Assembly: GCA_963723495.1 (NCBI GenBank)
Contig: CAVRQR010000009.1
Coordinates: 248,001-312,000, forward strand
Length of the DNA: 64,000 nucleotides
Reading direction: 5' to 3'
Source of the DNA: Gp6-AA40 sp963723495
Lineage (GTDB): Bacteria > Acidobacteriota > Vicinamibacteria > Vicinamibacterales > UBA2999
Part shown: positions 48,459 to 58,004 of the stretch, piece by piece
How positions within the stretch are numbered: the stretch's first letter is position 1
Layout: every line of letters starts with the position of its first letter
Translations under genes and position numbers: made by a program
Notes under the pieces: model-generated
What the model was told of the DNA's origin: nothing
The model's database searches: none
The model's input: the letters and a program-made list of their open reading frames with translations, nothing else

Positions 48459-49112
48459 ATGAAGCTTTTCGTCGACACAGGCAGCCTCAAGGAAATTGAA
48501 GCGCTGGCAGCACTCGGAATTCTCGACGGTGTCACCACCAATCCGACGCTGCTGGCCAAGGAATCCGGCGACTATCGCCAGATCCTCAAGCAGATCTGCC
48601 GCACCGTTCAGGGCCCGGTCAGCGCTGAAGTGGTCGCGACCGATGCCGCCGGCATGATTCGCGAAGGACGCGACCTCGCTGGCATCGACGAGCACATCGT
48701 CGTCAAGGTGCCGTTCACCAAGGAGGGCGTCAAGGCGTGCAAGACGCTCGCGTCAGAAGGTCATCGCGTGAACGTGACCTTGATCTTCTCAGCGACGCAG
48801 GCGTGGCTGGCCGCGAAGGTTGGAGCCAGCTATGTCAGCCCGTTCGTCGGCCGGCTCGATGACGTCGGTACCACCGGCATGAACCTGATTCGCGAGATCG
48901 TGGACATCTTCGACAACTACGAGTTCTCGACTGAAGTACTGGTAGCCAGCGTCCGGAATCCGATTCACGTCGTGGACGCGGCGCGGATGGGCGCTGACGT
49001 TGTCACCGCACCGGCTGCGGTGATCGAGCAGTGTTTCAAGCATCCGCTGACCGATATCGGGCTCGAGCGATTCCTGAAGGATTGGGAGAAGGCCCAGGCC
49101 GCCAAAGTGTGA
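48459..49112 (+). CDS. Transaldolase / fructose-6-phosphate aldolase-like
   Basis: 217 residues, the short form of the family. MKLFVDTGSLKEI and DGVTTNPTLLAKE are the N-terminal motifs, HIVVKVPFTKEG holds the Schiff-base lysine, VNVTLIFSATQAWLAAKVGA and SPFVGRLDD follow, and VLVASVRNP is the last block. It interconverts pentose phosphate pathway sugars or cleaves F6P. The stop overlaps the GTG start of the carboxyltransferase gene by three bases, linking it to acyl-CoA carboxylase translation. Confidence 0.92.
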   Translation: MKLFVDTGSLKEIEALAALGILDGVTTNPTLLAKESGDYRQILKQICRTVQGPVSAEVVATDAAGMIREGRDLAGIDEHIVVKVPFTKEGVKACKTLASEGHRVNVTLIFSATQAWLAAKVGASYVSPFVGRLDDVGTTGMNLIREIVDIFDNYEFSTEVLVASVRNPIHVVDAARMGADVVTAPAAVIEQCFKHPLTDIGLERFLKDWEKAQAAKV

Positions 49113-50692
49113 GCGACAGTGACTCTTCCGTCAACGTCGTGAACCCGGTGGTGGATCCGCTGGCGCAGCTGGCAGACATGCGGCGCCAGGCTGAGTCCGG
49201 TGGCGGTGAAGAACGGCTTCGCCGCCAGCGCGACGCTGGAAAACTGACTGCCCGCGAACGCATCACCCTCCTGTTCGATCCCGATACCTTCGAAGAAACC
49301 GATGCGTTTGTCACCCACCGCTGCCGCGACTTCGGTATGGCGGATCAGATCGTGCCCGGCGACGGTGTCGTCGCGGGTCATGGCCGGGTCGACGGTCGTC
49401 TCGTCTACGCCTTCGCGCAGGACTTCACCGTCTTTGGCGGATCGCTGTCGGAAACCAACGCGGCGAAGATCGTCAAGATCATGGACCTCGCGCTCAAGAT
49501 GGGCGCGCCGGTCGTCGGCCTGAACGACTCGGGTGGCGCGCGCATCCAGGAGGGTGTCCTCTCTCTGGCGGGCTACGCCGAGATCTTCCTTCGCAACACG
49601 CTCGCGTCGGGTGTCGTGCCGCAAATCTCGGCCATCATGGGCCCATGCGCAGGCGGAGCCGTGTATTCGCCGGCGATCACGGACTTCACCATCATGGTGA
49701 AGGACACCAGCTACATGTTCGTGACCGGCCCGGACGTGCTTCGAACCGTCACTCACGAACAAGTCACCAAGGAGCAGCTCGGCGGAGCGATGACGCATAA
49801 CGAGAAGAGCGGCGTCGCGCACTTCGCTGCCGACGACGATGCGGGGGCGATTCAGTTGATTCGCGAGCTGCTCTCGTTCATGCCTGGCAACAACGTCGAC
49901 GATCCACCCCGCCGCGTCACGTCGGATCCATCCGATCGCGAGGACGAGGCGCTCGACACGGTGGTGCCGAAGTCACCAAACCAGGCGTACAACATGGTCG
50001 ACGTGATCCGTGGAATCGTCGACGATGGTGCCATGCTCGAAGTCCACGAACACTTTGCGCGAAACATCGTCGTCGGTTTCGCGCGGCTCGCTGGCCGCCC
50101 TGTCGGCATCGTGGCCAATCAGCCGGCGCATCTGGCGGGCACACTCGACATCGATGCGTCCGTGAAGGCCGCGCGCTTCGTACGCTTCTGTGACGCGTTC
50201 AACATCCCGCTCGTCACCTTTGAAGACGTGCCAGGGTTCCTGCCCGGTACAGTTCAGGAGTGGGGCGGGATCATCCGACATGGCGCCAAGCTGCTGTTCG
50301 CATTTGCCGAAGCGACCGTGCCGAAGTTGACCGTCATCACGCGCAAGGCGTACGGCGGCGCCTACTGCGTGATGTCGAGCAAACACATTCGGGCGGACGC
50401 GAATTTCGCGTGGCCCAGCGCCGAAATCGCTGTGATGGGTGCCGAGGGCGCGGTGAACATCCTTTACAAGCGCGAGCTCGACGCCGCGAGCGACGTTAAC
50501 GCCCTGCGCGCCGCACGAGCGGCGGAATACCGCGAGAAGTTCGCGAACCCATATGTCGCCGCACAGCGGGGGTTCATCGACGAGGTGATCCTGCCCAGGC
50601 AGACTCGCCGGAAGCTGATCGCTGCCTTGACCGCGCTCGACACCAAGCGGGACCGTAATCCCCCCAAGAAGCACGGCAATATCCCACTCTAG
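49109..50692 (+). CDS. Acyl-CoA carboxylase carboxyltransferase subunit (propionyl/methylmalonyl type)
   Basis: 527 residues. KLTARERITLLFDPDTFEE is the N-terminal signature, GDGVVAGHGRVDGRLVYAFAQDFTVFGGS the next, and the two oxyanion-hole regions are seen in SGGARIQEG, GPCAGGAVYSPAI and KAYGGAYCVM. WPSAEIAVMGAEGAVNILY is the C-terminal half motif. This subunit moves the carboxyl group from biotin to propionyl-CoA or a similar acyl-CoA. The biotin carboxylase and carrier are encoded 1.1 kb downstream. Start GTG 49109 (VSDSDSSV); the frame is open further upstream without similarity. Confidence 0.93.
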   Translation: MSDSDSSVNVVNPVVDPLAQLADMRRQAESGGGEERLRRQRDAGKLTARERITLLFDPDTFEETDAFVTHRCRDFGMADQIVPGDGVVAGHGRVDGRLVYAFAQDFTVFGGSLSETNAAKIVKIMDLALKMGAPVVGLNDSGGARIQEGVLSLAGYAEIFLRNTLASGVVPQISAIMGPCAGGAVYSPAITDFTIMVKDTSYMFVTGPDVLRTVTHEQVTKEQLGGAMTHNEKSGVAHFAADDDAGAIQLIRELLSFMPGNNVDDPPRRVTSDPSDREDEALDTVVPKSPNQAYNMVDVIRGIVDDGAMLEVHEHFARNIVVGFARLAGRPVGIVANQPAHLAGTLDIDASVKAARFVRFCDAFNIPLVTFEDVPGFLPGTVQEWGGIIRHGAKLLFAFAEATVPKLTVITRKAYGGAYCVMSSKHIRADANFAWPSAEIAVMGAEGAVNILYKRELDAASDVNALRAARAAEYREKFANPYVAAQRGFIDEVILPRQTRRKLIAALTALDTKRDRNPPKKHGNIPL

Positions 50693-50726
50693 GGTCCCGG
50701 CTCTCGGCTCGGGGTTCGGGGCTGTT
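50692..50726. repeat. Heptad repeat array directly after the carboxyltransferase stop
   Basis: Five heptamers in register: GGGTCCC, GGCTCTC, GGCTCGG, GGTTCGG, GGCTGTT. The first begins on the last base of the stop codon. Single orientation, no hairpin partner. Confidence 0.72.
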
Positions 50727-50782
50727 GTCTTACATTCAAATTCTTTGTTCGGTTTCGCCGGCGCTGGCGTTATCATGGGCAA

Positions 50783-50998
50783 CGCATCTTTCGGAGCGAA
50801 CCGTGCATCTGGCCCTTTACAACCCTGCGTGCGCACAAACTGCCACCGCGCTGTACACCAGCCCGGTCGTCATGCGCATTGCCAAGGGGGACGATTGGGT
50901 GGATCTGGCGTCGCCAGGTTCGTTCGGATGATGTAGGACCAAGACCTTCTGCGAAGTATCCAAAGGGCCGTCATCCGAACAGGGTGATGGCCCTTTTG
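50783..50998 (+). ncRNA. Candidate structured small RNA
   Basis: The 349-base gap 50693-51041 has no convincing gene. TATCAT at 50771-50776 is a fair -10 box with a weak -35, placing a start near 50783. GAGCGAACC (50794-50802) and GGTTCGTTC (50917-50925) can close a long hairpin containing further small stems (for example CTGGC-GTC-GCCAG at 50905-50917), and the transcript would end at the strong terminator at 50962-50997. Length (about 215 bases) and a long closing stem are compatible with a 6S-like RNA, but I see no decisive primary-sequence signature; a cis leader for the HAD gene is excluded only by the terminator. Confidence 0.35.
50962..50997 (+). terminator. Strong intrinsic terminator
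   Basis: Stem of 15 pairs, AAAGGGCCGTCATCC with GGGTGATGGCCCTTT (two G-U pairs), loop GAACA, then TTTTGCTTTG. It is the clearest intrinsic terminator in the window. Confidence 0.85.
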
Positions 50999-51041
50999 CT
51001 TTGTGGTGCACACATCGAGTGATTTGAGCGAGGAGGTTGTC

Positions 51042-51761
51042 GTGCTAGCGAGTAATCGGTGGGTCAGTTTTGATTGCTTCGGTACGCTTGTGGACTGGCA
51101 GGCGTGGTTTACCGAGGTTCTCGGCCCGCTCGGAGGTCCTGCCCTTCGGTCCGTGGTGCGCGCGTATCACGCACAGGAGCGTCTCGTCGAGCGTGAGGTG
51201 CCGCAGCGGTCCTATAAAAACGTGCTCGTCACGGCGCTCATACGCGCGAGCGCCGAGGCGGGAGTGCGCCTGTCGCACCAGGACGCGCGAGCCATGCTGG
51301 TCGAGGCATGGGGCGTGATGCGGCTGTTCGACGACGTCGAAGCGATGCTGGCGGAGCTACGTTCGAAAGGCTATCGCCTCGCAGTGTTGACCAACTGCGA
51401 CGAAGACCTCTTTGCGCTGACTCATCGTCTGTTCGCAAAGCCCTTCGATTTGTGCCTGACGTCCGAGCGTATTCGGGGGTACAAGCCGGAGCGGTGGCAC
51501 TTCCGCGGCTTCGAACTGCTGACCGGCGTCAGCAGACGGCGCTGGGTGCACGTGGCCAACAGCTGGTACCACGACATCGCACCGGCGCGTGCGCTCGGGC
51601 TGCGTCACGTGTGGCTCGATCGCGAGCGGAGTGGTGAGGACGCGGGAGCGTCGATCCACGTGCACAACCCACTCGACATTGCCGGGATCGTCGACCAGCT
51701 CGTCGAGGATGATTCAGCCCTGCTCTTCGACAATCGTTCACCGGTTGTCGCAAGTGCCTAG
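51042..51761 (+). CDS. HAD-superfamily hydrolase (haloacid dehalogenase type)
   Basis: About 239 residues. SFDCFGTLVDW holds the nucleophile Asp and general acid region (here D-C-F-G-T, the haloacid dehalogenase variant), VLTNCDED is motif II (T/N), K in RGYKPERWHF motif III, and HVANSWYHDIAPARALG motif IV. A helical cap follows motif I. AGGAGG five bases before the GTG at 51042 decides the start against upstream codons. Located between the carboxyltransferase and biotin carboxylase genes; substrate unknown, perhaps a phosphate or acyl derivative. Confidence 0.88.
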   Translation: MLASNRWVSFDCFGTLVDWQAWFTEVLGPLGGPALRSVVRAYHAQERLVEREVPQRSYKNVLVTALIRASAEAGVRLSHQDARAMLVEAWGVMRLFDDVEAMLAELRSKGYRLAVLTNCDEDLFALTHRLFAKPFDLCLTSERIRGYKPERWHFRGFELLTGVSRRRWVHVANSWYHDIAPARALGLRHVWLDRERSGEDAGASIHVHNPLDIAGIVDQLVEDDSALLFDNRSPVVASA

Positions 51762-51779
51762 GGTAGAATCACGAGGATT

Positions 51780-53366
51780 TTGCACAAGATCCTCATCGCC
51801 AACCGCGGAGAGATCGCGGTACGCGTCATTCGCGCGTGCCGCGATCTCGGCCTCGGGTCAGTGGCGGTGTTTTCCGAATGCGATCGCACGGCCCGTCACG
51901 TGCGCATGGCCGACGAGGCGGTCGCGATTGGTGGCAATTCCCCGTCTGACAGCTACCTTCGCATCGATCGCATCATCGATGCGGCCCGAGCGACAGGTGC
52001 TGACGCCATCCATCCTGGCTACGGGTTCCTCTCCGAGAACGAAGAGTTCGCGGAAGCCTGCCGAACCGCCGGGTTGATCTTCATCGGTCCCACGCCGGAA
52101 TCTGTCGCTCGCGTTGGCAACAAGACCACTGCACGCTCGATTGCCGCCTCTGCTGGTGTGCCGGTCGTGCCGGGCACGGAATCGCCATTCGGCCCTGAGG
52201 CTTCCGACGAAGCGATCACCAGGGCGGCCGCAGTGATCGGATATCCGGTACTGATCAAGGCCGTTGCCGGTGGCGGTGGCAAGGGCATGCGTGTCGTATC
52301 GCAGCCCGACGACGTGCAGAGCGCTGTTCGACTCGCTCGCTCCGAAGCTGCCACGGCGTTTGGCGACCCATCGGTGTATCTCGAGCGGTGCGTCCAGCGC
52401 CCGCGTCACGTCGAGATTCAGATCCTCGCCGACCGTCACGGCCACATCGTTCCGTTCGTGGAGCGCGAGTGCTCTATCCAACGACGGCACCAGAAGGTGC
52501 TGGAGGAATCACCGTCGGCCGCCGTCGATTCGAAGCTGCGCGCACAACTGGCCGAGGCAGCCGTTGCCGTGGCGAGAGCGGCCGGATACACCAACGCCGG
52601 AACTGTCGAGTTCCTGCTGGACGAGGATGGACGGTTCTACTTCCTCGAAGTGAATGCGCGGCTGCAGGTCGAGCATCCCGTAACCGAGGCGGTGGCGGAA
52701 GTCGACCTCGTGCGCTGGCAGATTCAGATCGCTGGTGGTGCGCCCCTCACCCTGTCCTCGCGCGACACGCTGGCGCCAAGAGGTCACGCCATTGAATGTC
52801 GGGTCTATGCCGAAGACGCCGATCTGGGTTTCCTGCCATCACCGGGTCGCATCGCCGCGTTGCGAGTCCCGAGCGGGCCCGGCATCCGCGACGACGGCTG
52901 GGTCGAATCGGGCACCGAGGTCCCCATCTTTTACGACTCACTGCTGTCGAAGGTGATTACGTGGGGTGAGGATCGCCGGCAGGCTACGGCCCGGATGCGG
53001 CGGGCGCTGGCTGAGTACGAGATTCAGGGGGTCCGCTCCACTCTCGCATTTTCCAGATGGTTGCTCGCCCGTCCCGAGTTTGCCGAGGCTCGATTTCATA
53101 CCGGCTATCTGGACGAGCTCTTGCAACAACGCTCTGGAGAGCCCTTCGATGAGTCCGATCCGTCCCTCGAAGAGGTCGCCGCTGTGGCCGCGTGTCTGGC
53201 TGAGGCCGCGAAAAAGACGGCGGAGCGGTTCGCGCCTGCGGCAGGGGCAGGCAAGACAAGTCTGTCAATCGGGGTCGCGCCGGGTTCCTTTCGGGAACAT
53301 CCTGAGGTGACCCGAGCCGGCCGAAGCTGGAAGGCGCGCGGTCGAAGGGAGAATCTGCGCGAGTGA
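51780..53366 (+). CDS. Biotin carboxylase subunit of acyl-CoA carboxylase
   Basis: 528 residues. ILIANRGEIAVRVIRACRDLG, HPGYGFLSEN, the ATP-grasp glycine loop KAVAGGGGKGMRVV, HVEIQILAD, ECSIQRRHQKVLEE and EVNARLQVEHPVTE (EVNxRLQVEH) are all present, as is the C-terminal RVYAEDAD and ALAEYEIQGVRST. It carboxylates biotin on the carrier encoded next. The C-terminal tail after residue 470 is disordered-looking. TTG start at 51780, 19 bases after the HAD stop. Overlaps the carrier gene by four bases. With the 49109 gene it completes a propionyl-CoA-type carboxylase. Confidence 0.95.
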   Translation: MHKILIANRGEIAVRVIRACRDLGLGSVAVFSECDRTARHVRMADEAVAIGGNSPSDSYLRIDRIIDAARATGADAIHPGYGFLSENEEFAEACRTAGLIFIGPTPESVARVGNKTTARSIAASAGVPVVPGTESPFGPEASDEAITRAAAVIGYPVLIKAVAGGGGKGMRVVSQPDDVQSAVRLARSEAATAFGDPSVYLERCVQRPRHVEIQILADRHGHIVPFVERECSIQRRHQKVLEESPSAAVDSKLRAQLAEAAVAVARAAGYTNAGTVEFLLDEDGRFYFLEVNARLQVEHPVTEAVAEVDLVRWQIQIAGGAPLTLSSRDTLAPRGHAIECRVYAEDADLGFLPSPGRIAALRVPSGPGIRDDGWVESGTEVPIFYDSLLSKVITWGEDRRQATARMRRALAEYEIQGVRSTLAFSRWLLARPEFAEARFHTGYLDELLQQRSGEPFDESDPSLEEVAAVAACLAEAAKKTAERFAPAAGAGKTSLSIGVAPGSFREHPEVTRAGRSWKARGRRENLRE

Positions 53367-53911
53367 GGTTCGAAGTCGAAACGGGGCGGCGTCGACGTAC
53401 GATCGAAGTCACGCAGTCCGGAAGCGGCTGGGCTGTAACAGTGGACGGGCGTCCTCTGTTCGTCGACTTCGTGCAAGCCGGCGATCGGTGGTCGATGCTG
53501 GTGCGGAAGGCTGAAGCCGATGAAGGGTCACGCCCCCGTGTAACAGACCTGCACGGTGTGAGTCATGAGGTCGCGATCGAGTTGCGAGCCCAGGGTACCC
53601 GCGTCGTTCATGTGGATGGCCACCTGGTCCCGGTCACATTGCTCGCCCCCGGTCGACGGCATTCGCGCTCGGGCGGCGGCGCGACAGACTCGGCGGGTCC
53701 AGTCGTTCTCGTGGCGCCGATGCCTGGTCGAGTGGTCAAGGTGCTTGTGACACCGGGAGCCGCGGTTGTCGCGCGGCAGGGTTTGGTCGTGATCGAGGCA
53801 ATGAAAATGGAGAACGAGCTTCGTGCTCCACGCGCTGGAACGGTCGCCGAGGTCCGCGTCCGTGAAGGCGTGCCCGTGGACGCGAATGCCGTGCTCGTCG
53901 TAATCACGTGA
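53363..53911 (+). CDS. Biotin carboxyl carrier protein
   Basis: 182 residues. The C-terminal biotinyl domain contains VIEAMKMENELRAP with the biotinylated Lys, preceded by VVLVAPMPGRVVKVLV. The N-terminal half (residues 1-95) is a separate beta-rich region as in the 3-methylcrotonyl/propionyl carboxylase BT-like linker. GTG start at 53363 overlaps the biotin carboxylase stop, and its own stop overlaps the TamB-like ATG by four bases (53908-53911). Confidence 0.93.
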   Translation: MRFEVETGRRRRTIEVTQSGSGWAVTVDGRPLFVDFVQAGDRWSMLVRKAEADEGSRPRVTDLHGVSHEVAIELRAQGTRVVHVDGHLVPVTLLAPGRRHSRSGGGATDSAGPVVLVAPMPGRVVKVLVTPGAAVVARQGLVVIEAMKMENELRAPRAGTVAEVRVREGVPVDANAVLVVIT

Positions 53912-56900
53912 AGTACTCTCAGATCCTCTCGCATCCGGTCACCCGCACTGCGCGCACGTTCGTGCGCCGCACGGTCATGGTCTGCGCCGTCATTCTCGCG
54001 GTGACCTTCGTGACCACAATCTCGGCAGATCTCGGGCCCGCGCTTCGCAAGCAGGCCGAGGACCAGGGTACGAAGTACATGGAGCGGCCGCTGCACATCG
54101 GCAACATGCAGGTCAGGTTGTGGGACGGCAGCTACATCTTCGAAGACCTGCGCATTGACGGCCTCAAGCCCGACTCGATTCCCTTCTTCACGGCAAAGCG
54201 GATCGTGGTGTCCATGTCATGGAGCCCGCTGTTCAACCGGCGCCTCGTCTTCGACACCATCGAGCTGACCGACTGGCGGATGCACGTCGAGGTGAACCGC
54301 GACGGCACTCAGAGCCTTCCGAAACTGACACCGCGCGGGCCGCGTGGGCCAAGCTCCTGGACGACAACCTTGCGGTACGTGCACGCAGGTCAGGGTGAGT
54401 TCACCTATCAGGACCACAATACGCCGTGGGGAATCGTCGCACGCAATTTGAACGTCACCGTCGCACGCCCCGGCAGCGAATACGTCGGCCAGGCGAAGTT
54501 CTCCGACGGGGTGACCGCGATTCAGGGCTACGTGCCCTTCCGCACCGACATGTCGTCGACGTTCAAGATCGACGGCGGACGGGTGATTTTCGACCGCATC
54601 AACCTCGAGACCGAGGGCACCCAGTCGGTCCTCAATGGCGACGTCAACCTGTTGCACTTCCCGGAACTGATGTTCCAGGTGAAGTCGACGATCGACCTCC
54701 CGAGGATGCGGGAACTCTTTTTTGCCGGCGACACGTTTACGCTCAACGGGACGAGCGAATTCCTGGGTACCTTCCATTTGTTCAAGGAGCCTCGGGCGGA
54801 CGGAACCACCCGGACTGGTCGCGAACTCAAGGGTACGTTCCACAGCGGGTCGGCCGGCGTGAACGATTTTCAGTTCGCCGATCTTCGAGGCACGGTTCGC
54901 TGGACTCCGGAGGTTCTGAGGATCAGTGAAGCGGCGACGAAGGTGTACGGCGGCGATGCCCGGTTCAGCTACCTCATGGCACCGCTCGGTGTTCCGGGAG
55001 TCACGCCCAAGGCCACTTTCGATGCGGCGTGGGACAACATCGATCTCACGGAGTTCAGCAACGATCGTCAGCTCGAAGGTATCCGGTTGGCGGGCCGCCT
55101 GTCAGGCCAGAATCGGCTCGAGTGGCCCGTGCGTCGTTTCTCGGCGCGCACCGGCAGGGGCAAATTGCATTTCGTTCCGCCCGAGGGTGTCACGCTGATG
55201 ACGCGCGAGATGCCGCTCGACCGGATACGTGAGGCCGAGAAGCGGGGACGACCGGCCGGACCGTTCAGCCCTCTGACCCCCGTCGATCCAGTGCCGATTG
55301 GTGGCGATCTCATATATGCGTTTGGGCCCGAACAGATCGATCTCTCGCCGAGTCGAGTGGCCACGGAGTCGACGCTGGTCGAGTTCGAAGGGCAGACCGC
55401 CTACGGTGGCCAGTCGCGCATTCCCTTTCACGTGTCGAGCGCCGACTGGCAGGAGAGCGATCGTGTGTTCGCTGGTTTGCTCACGGCCTTTGGCGTTCGA
55501 ACGCGGGCGATTCCGATCGGAGGGTACGGCACGTTCGACGGTGTGATGACGGAGACATTCAGGCGTCCGCGAATCGAAGGGGATTTCGCGGGTGAGCAGA
55601 TGCGCGCGTGGGACGTCGTCTGGGGATCGATCACCGGCGCGGCCGTCATCCAGAACAACTACGTCGATGTCTCCGATGTCGTCATCGCGTCGGGCGAGTC
55701 GCGCATCCGGACGACCGGACGATTCTCGATTGGATTTCCGCGTAGCGATGGTGGCACCGAGATCGATGCTCAGATTGCGATCACCGGGCGCCCGGTCGCG
55801 GACTTGCGGCATGCGTTCACGCTCGACGAGTACGACGTCGATGGAACGCTCGACGGCGAGTTCCATGTCAACGGCAGGTACCTCACACCGTTCGGCTTCG
55901 GAAAGATGGAGATCGCCAATGGCGTGGCGTACGGCGAGCCGTTCGAATCGGCCACGGCCGGCGTCCGCCTCGAGGGGGAAGGGACACGTCTCGAGAACAT
56001 CCAGGTGATCAAGGGTGGTGGTCGCGGGACCGGCGCCGCATTTGTCGGTTGGAACGGTACCTACTCGTTTAACTTCGACGGCCGTTCGATCCCCGTTGAA
56101 TCGATCGCGGCGGCCAGGACGTCGACACTCCCGATTGCCGGGCTATTGGACTTCACTGCCGGTGGCAGCGGAACCTTCGATGCGCCGCGTTACGACGTGC
56201 GTGGAACGGTTCGGGATCTCTTCGTCGCCGATGAAGGGATCGGTGAAATCGTCGGCAACCTGAGCATCGACGACAAACTGATGACGGTGCGGCTCGAGGC
56301 TGCTTCGCCCCGTCTGGCCGTGTCCGCATCGGGGCGTGTCGCGCTCACACCGGAACTCGACGCCGAGCTGACGATCAGCGTCAGCGATACCTCGCTCGAT
56401 CCGTATGTTCGCGCCTTCCAGCCGCAGCTGTCGCCGTATACGACTGCTGTCGCGAGCGGATCGATTCGCGTCGTCGGTGAGCTCGCCAACATCGATCATC
56501 TACTCGTCGATGCCACGGTCGATCGGCTGGACGTCCGGCTCTTCGACTACGCCCTTCGCAACGCCAGGCCGATCCATCTGGCGTTGGATCGTCACGCGGT
56601 GCGCGTGACGGACATGCGAATCGTGGGACAGGACACTCAGCTCGACGTGTCGGGCGTGGCCAACCTCCACGATTCGCGCATCGCCATTCGCATGACGGGT
56701 GATGCCAACCTCGCCGTGCTTCAGGGCTTCGTCGCCAACGTCCGCAGTTCCGGGATGGCACAGCTGTCGGCCACGCTCGAAGGACCGCTCGAGGACCCAG
56801 CGGTGAACGGCACACTCGATATCACCGATGGCCGCATCCGGCATTTCGCGCTGCCGCATGCGCTCGAGAACATCAGTGGCACGCTGCAGTTCGACACACG

Positions 56901-58004
56901 CGGGGTCACGCTCGATGGCTTGACCGCCAGGCTCGCACGCGGCGATGTGACTTTCGGAGGACGCATCGACAAGCAGGGCTACCTGCCTGGTCAGGTTGAC
57001 CTCACGATGACCGGGACGGGCATGCGTCTCAGGCTCAGCGAGGGCATGCAGTCCCTGGTGGACGCGCAGCTCTCGCTTCAGGGCACGATGGAGGCGGCGA
57101 CGCTGTCGGGTCGTGTCACGGTCAACGACGCGGTGTACCTGCGGCCGTTCGATCCAGTGGCGGGCTGCTCGATATCGCGGCGGGCGAGGCGACGCCTCCG
57201 ACCGCGCCGGCAGAGCCAACCATTCCACTGCGGTACGACATTCAGATCACGGCACCGCAGACGTTGCAGGTCCGCAACAGCAGCGTGCGGCTGACAGCCA
57301 GCGCCGACCTTCAGTTGCAAGGCACATTCGACCGGCCGCTGCTCTTCGGGCGGGCGGAGGCCTCGCGCGGCGAGTTCATCTTCGAGGGGCGACGGTACGT
57401 GCTGACGCGAGGGAGCGTCGAGTTCAACAATCCGGCGAAGATCGAACCATTCTTCGATCTCGAAACCGAGACGCGCGTGCGTGTGCCGGGCGAGACCTAC
57501 CGGGTCACCGTGCGGGCCACAGGGCCCTGGATCCCCTCGCTGGAGTTCTCGGCGGATCCTCCATTGCCGGAGCCTGAGCTGCTGGCGCTGCTGCTCAGTG
57601 ACGTCGCGCCGGGTCAGGACGTCGAGTTCCGCCAGTACCAGGGGAACGTGACACCTCAGGAACAGTTAGTGCGCGACCGGGCGGCTCGTGCATTGACGAG
57701 CCCGGTCTCTTCGGAGGTCGGTCGCGTCGTGGAGCAGACCTTCGGCGTCGATACGTTCCAGATCACGCCGTCGATCATCGACCCCAACACGCAGTCGTCG
57801 CGGCTGGACCTGGCCGCGCGCGTCACCATCGGCAAGCGCATTTCCGATCGCGTCTATCTGACTTACTCACGAAGCCTCTCGTCGTCCACACGTGACCAGA
57901 TCATCCTGCTCGAATACGATCAATCGGATCGCTATTCGTGGCTGCTGTCGCGGAATGAAGACAAGACCTACGCTATCGAGCTCAGGGTCAGGCGGACGTT
58001 CTAA
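53908..58004 (+). CDS. TamB/AsmA-like translocation-assembly protein; one frameshift
   Basis: About 1365 residues after correction. One N-terminal transmembrane helix (TVMVCAVILAVTFVTTI), then a very long beta-rich (beta-taco) region, and at the C-terminus the DUF490/TamB domain: FGRAEASRGEFIFEGRRYVL, SVEFNNPAKIEPFFDLETETRVR, LLALLLSDVAPG and the final ISDRVYLTYSRSL. TamB-family proteins bridge inner and outer membrane and are thought to move lipids or help outer-membrane insertion. One base is missing near 57165 (DPSGGLLDIAAGEATPP is read in the next frame). The BamA-like gene starts on the next base after the stop. Confidence 0.92.

Noticed and set aside
50725..50931. 68-codon open frame in the carboxyltransferase-HAD gap
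   Set aside because: No ribosome binding site, no similarity, and it lies in a stretch with RNA-like structure and a terminator.
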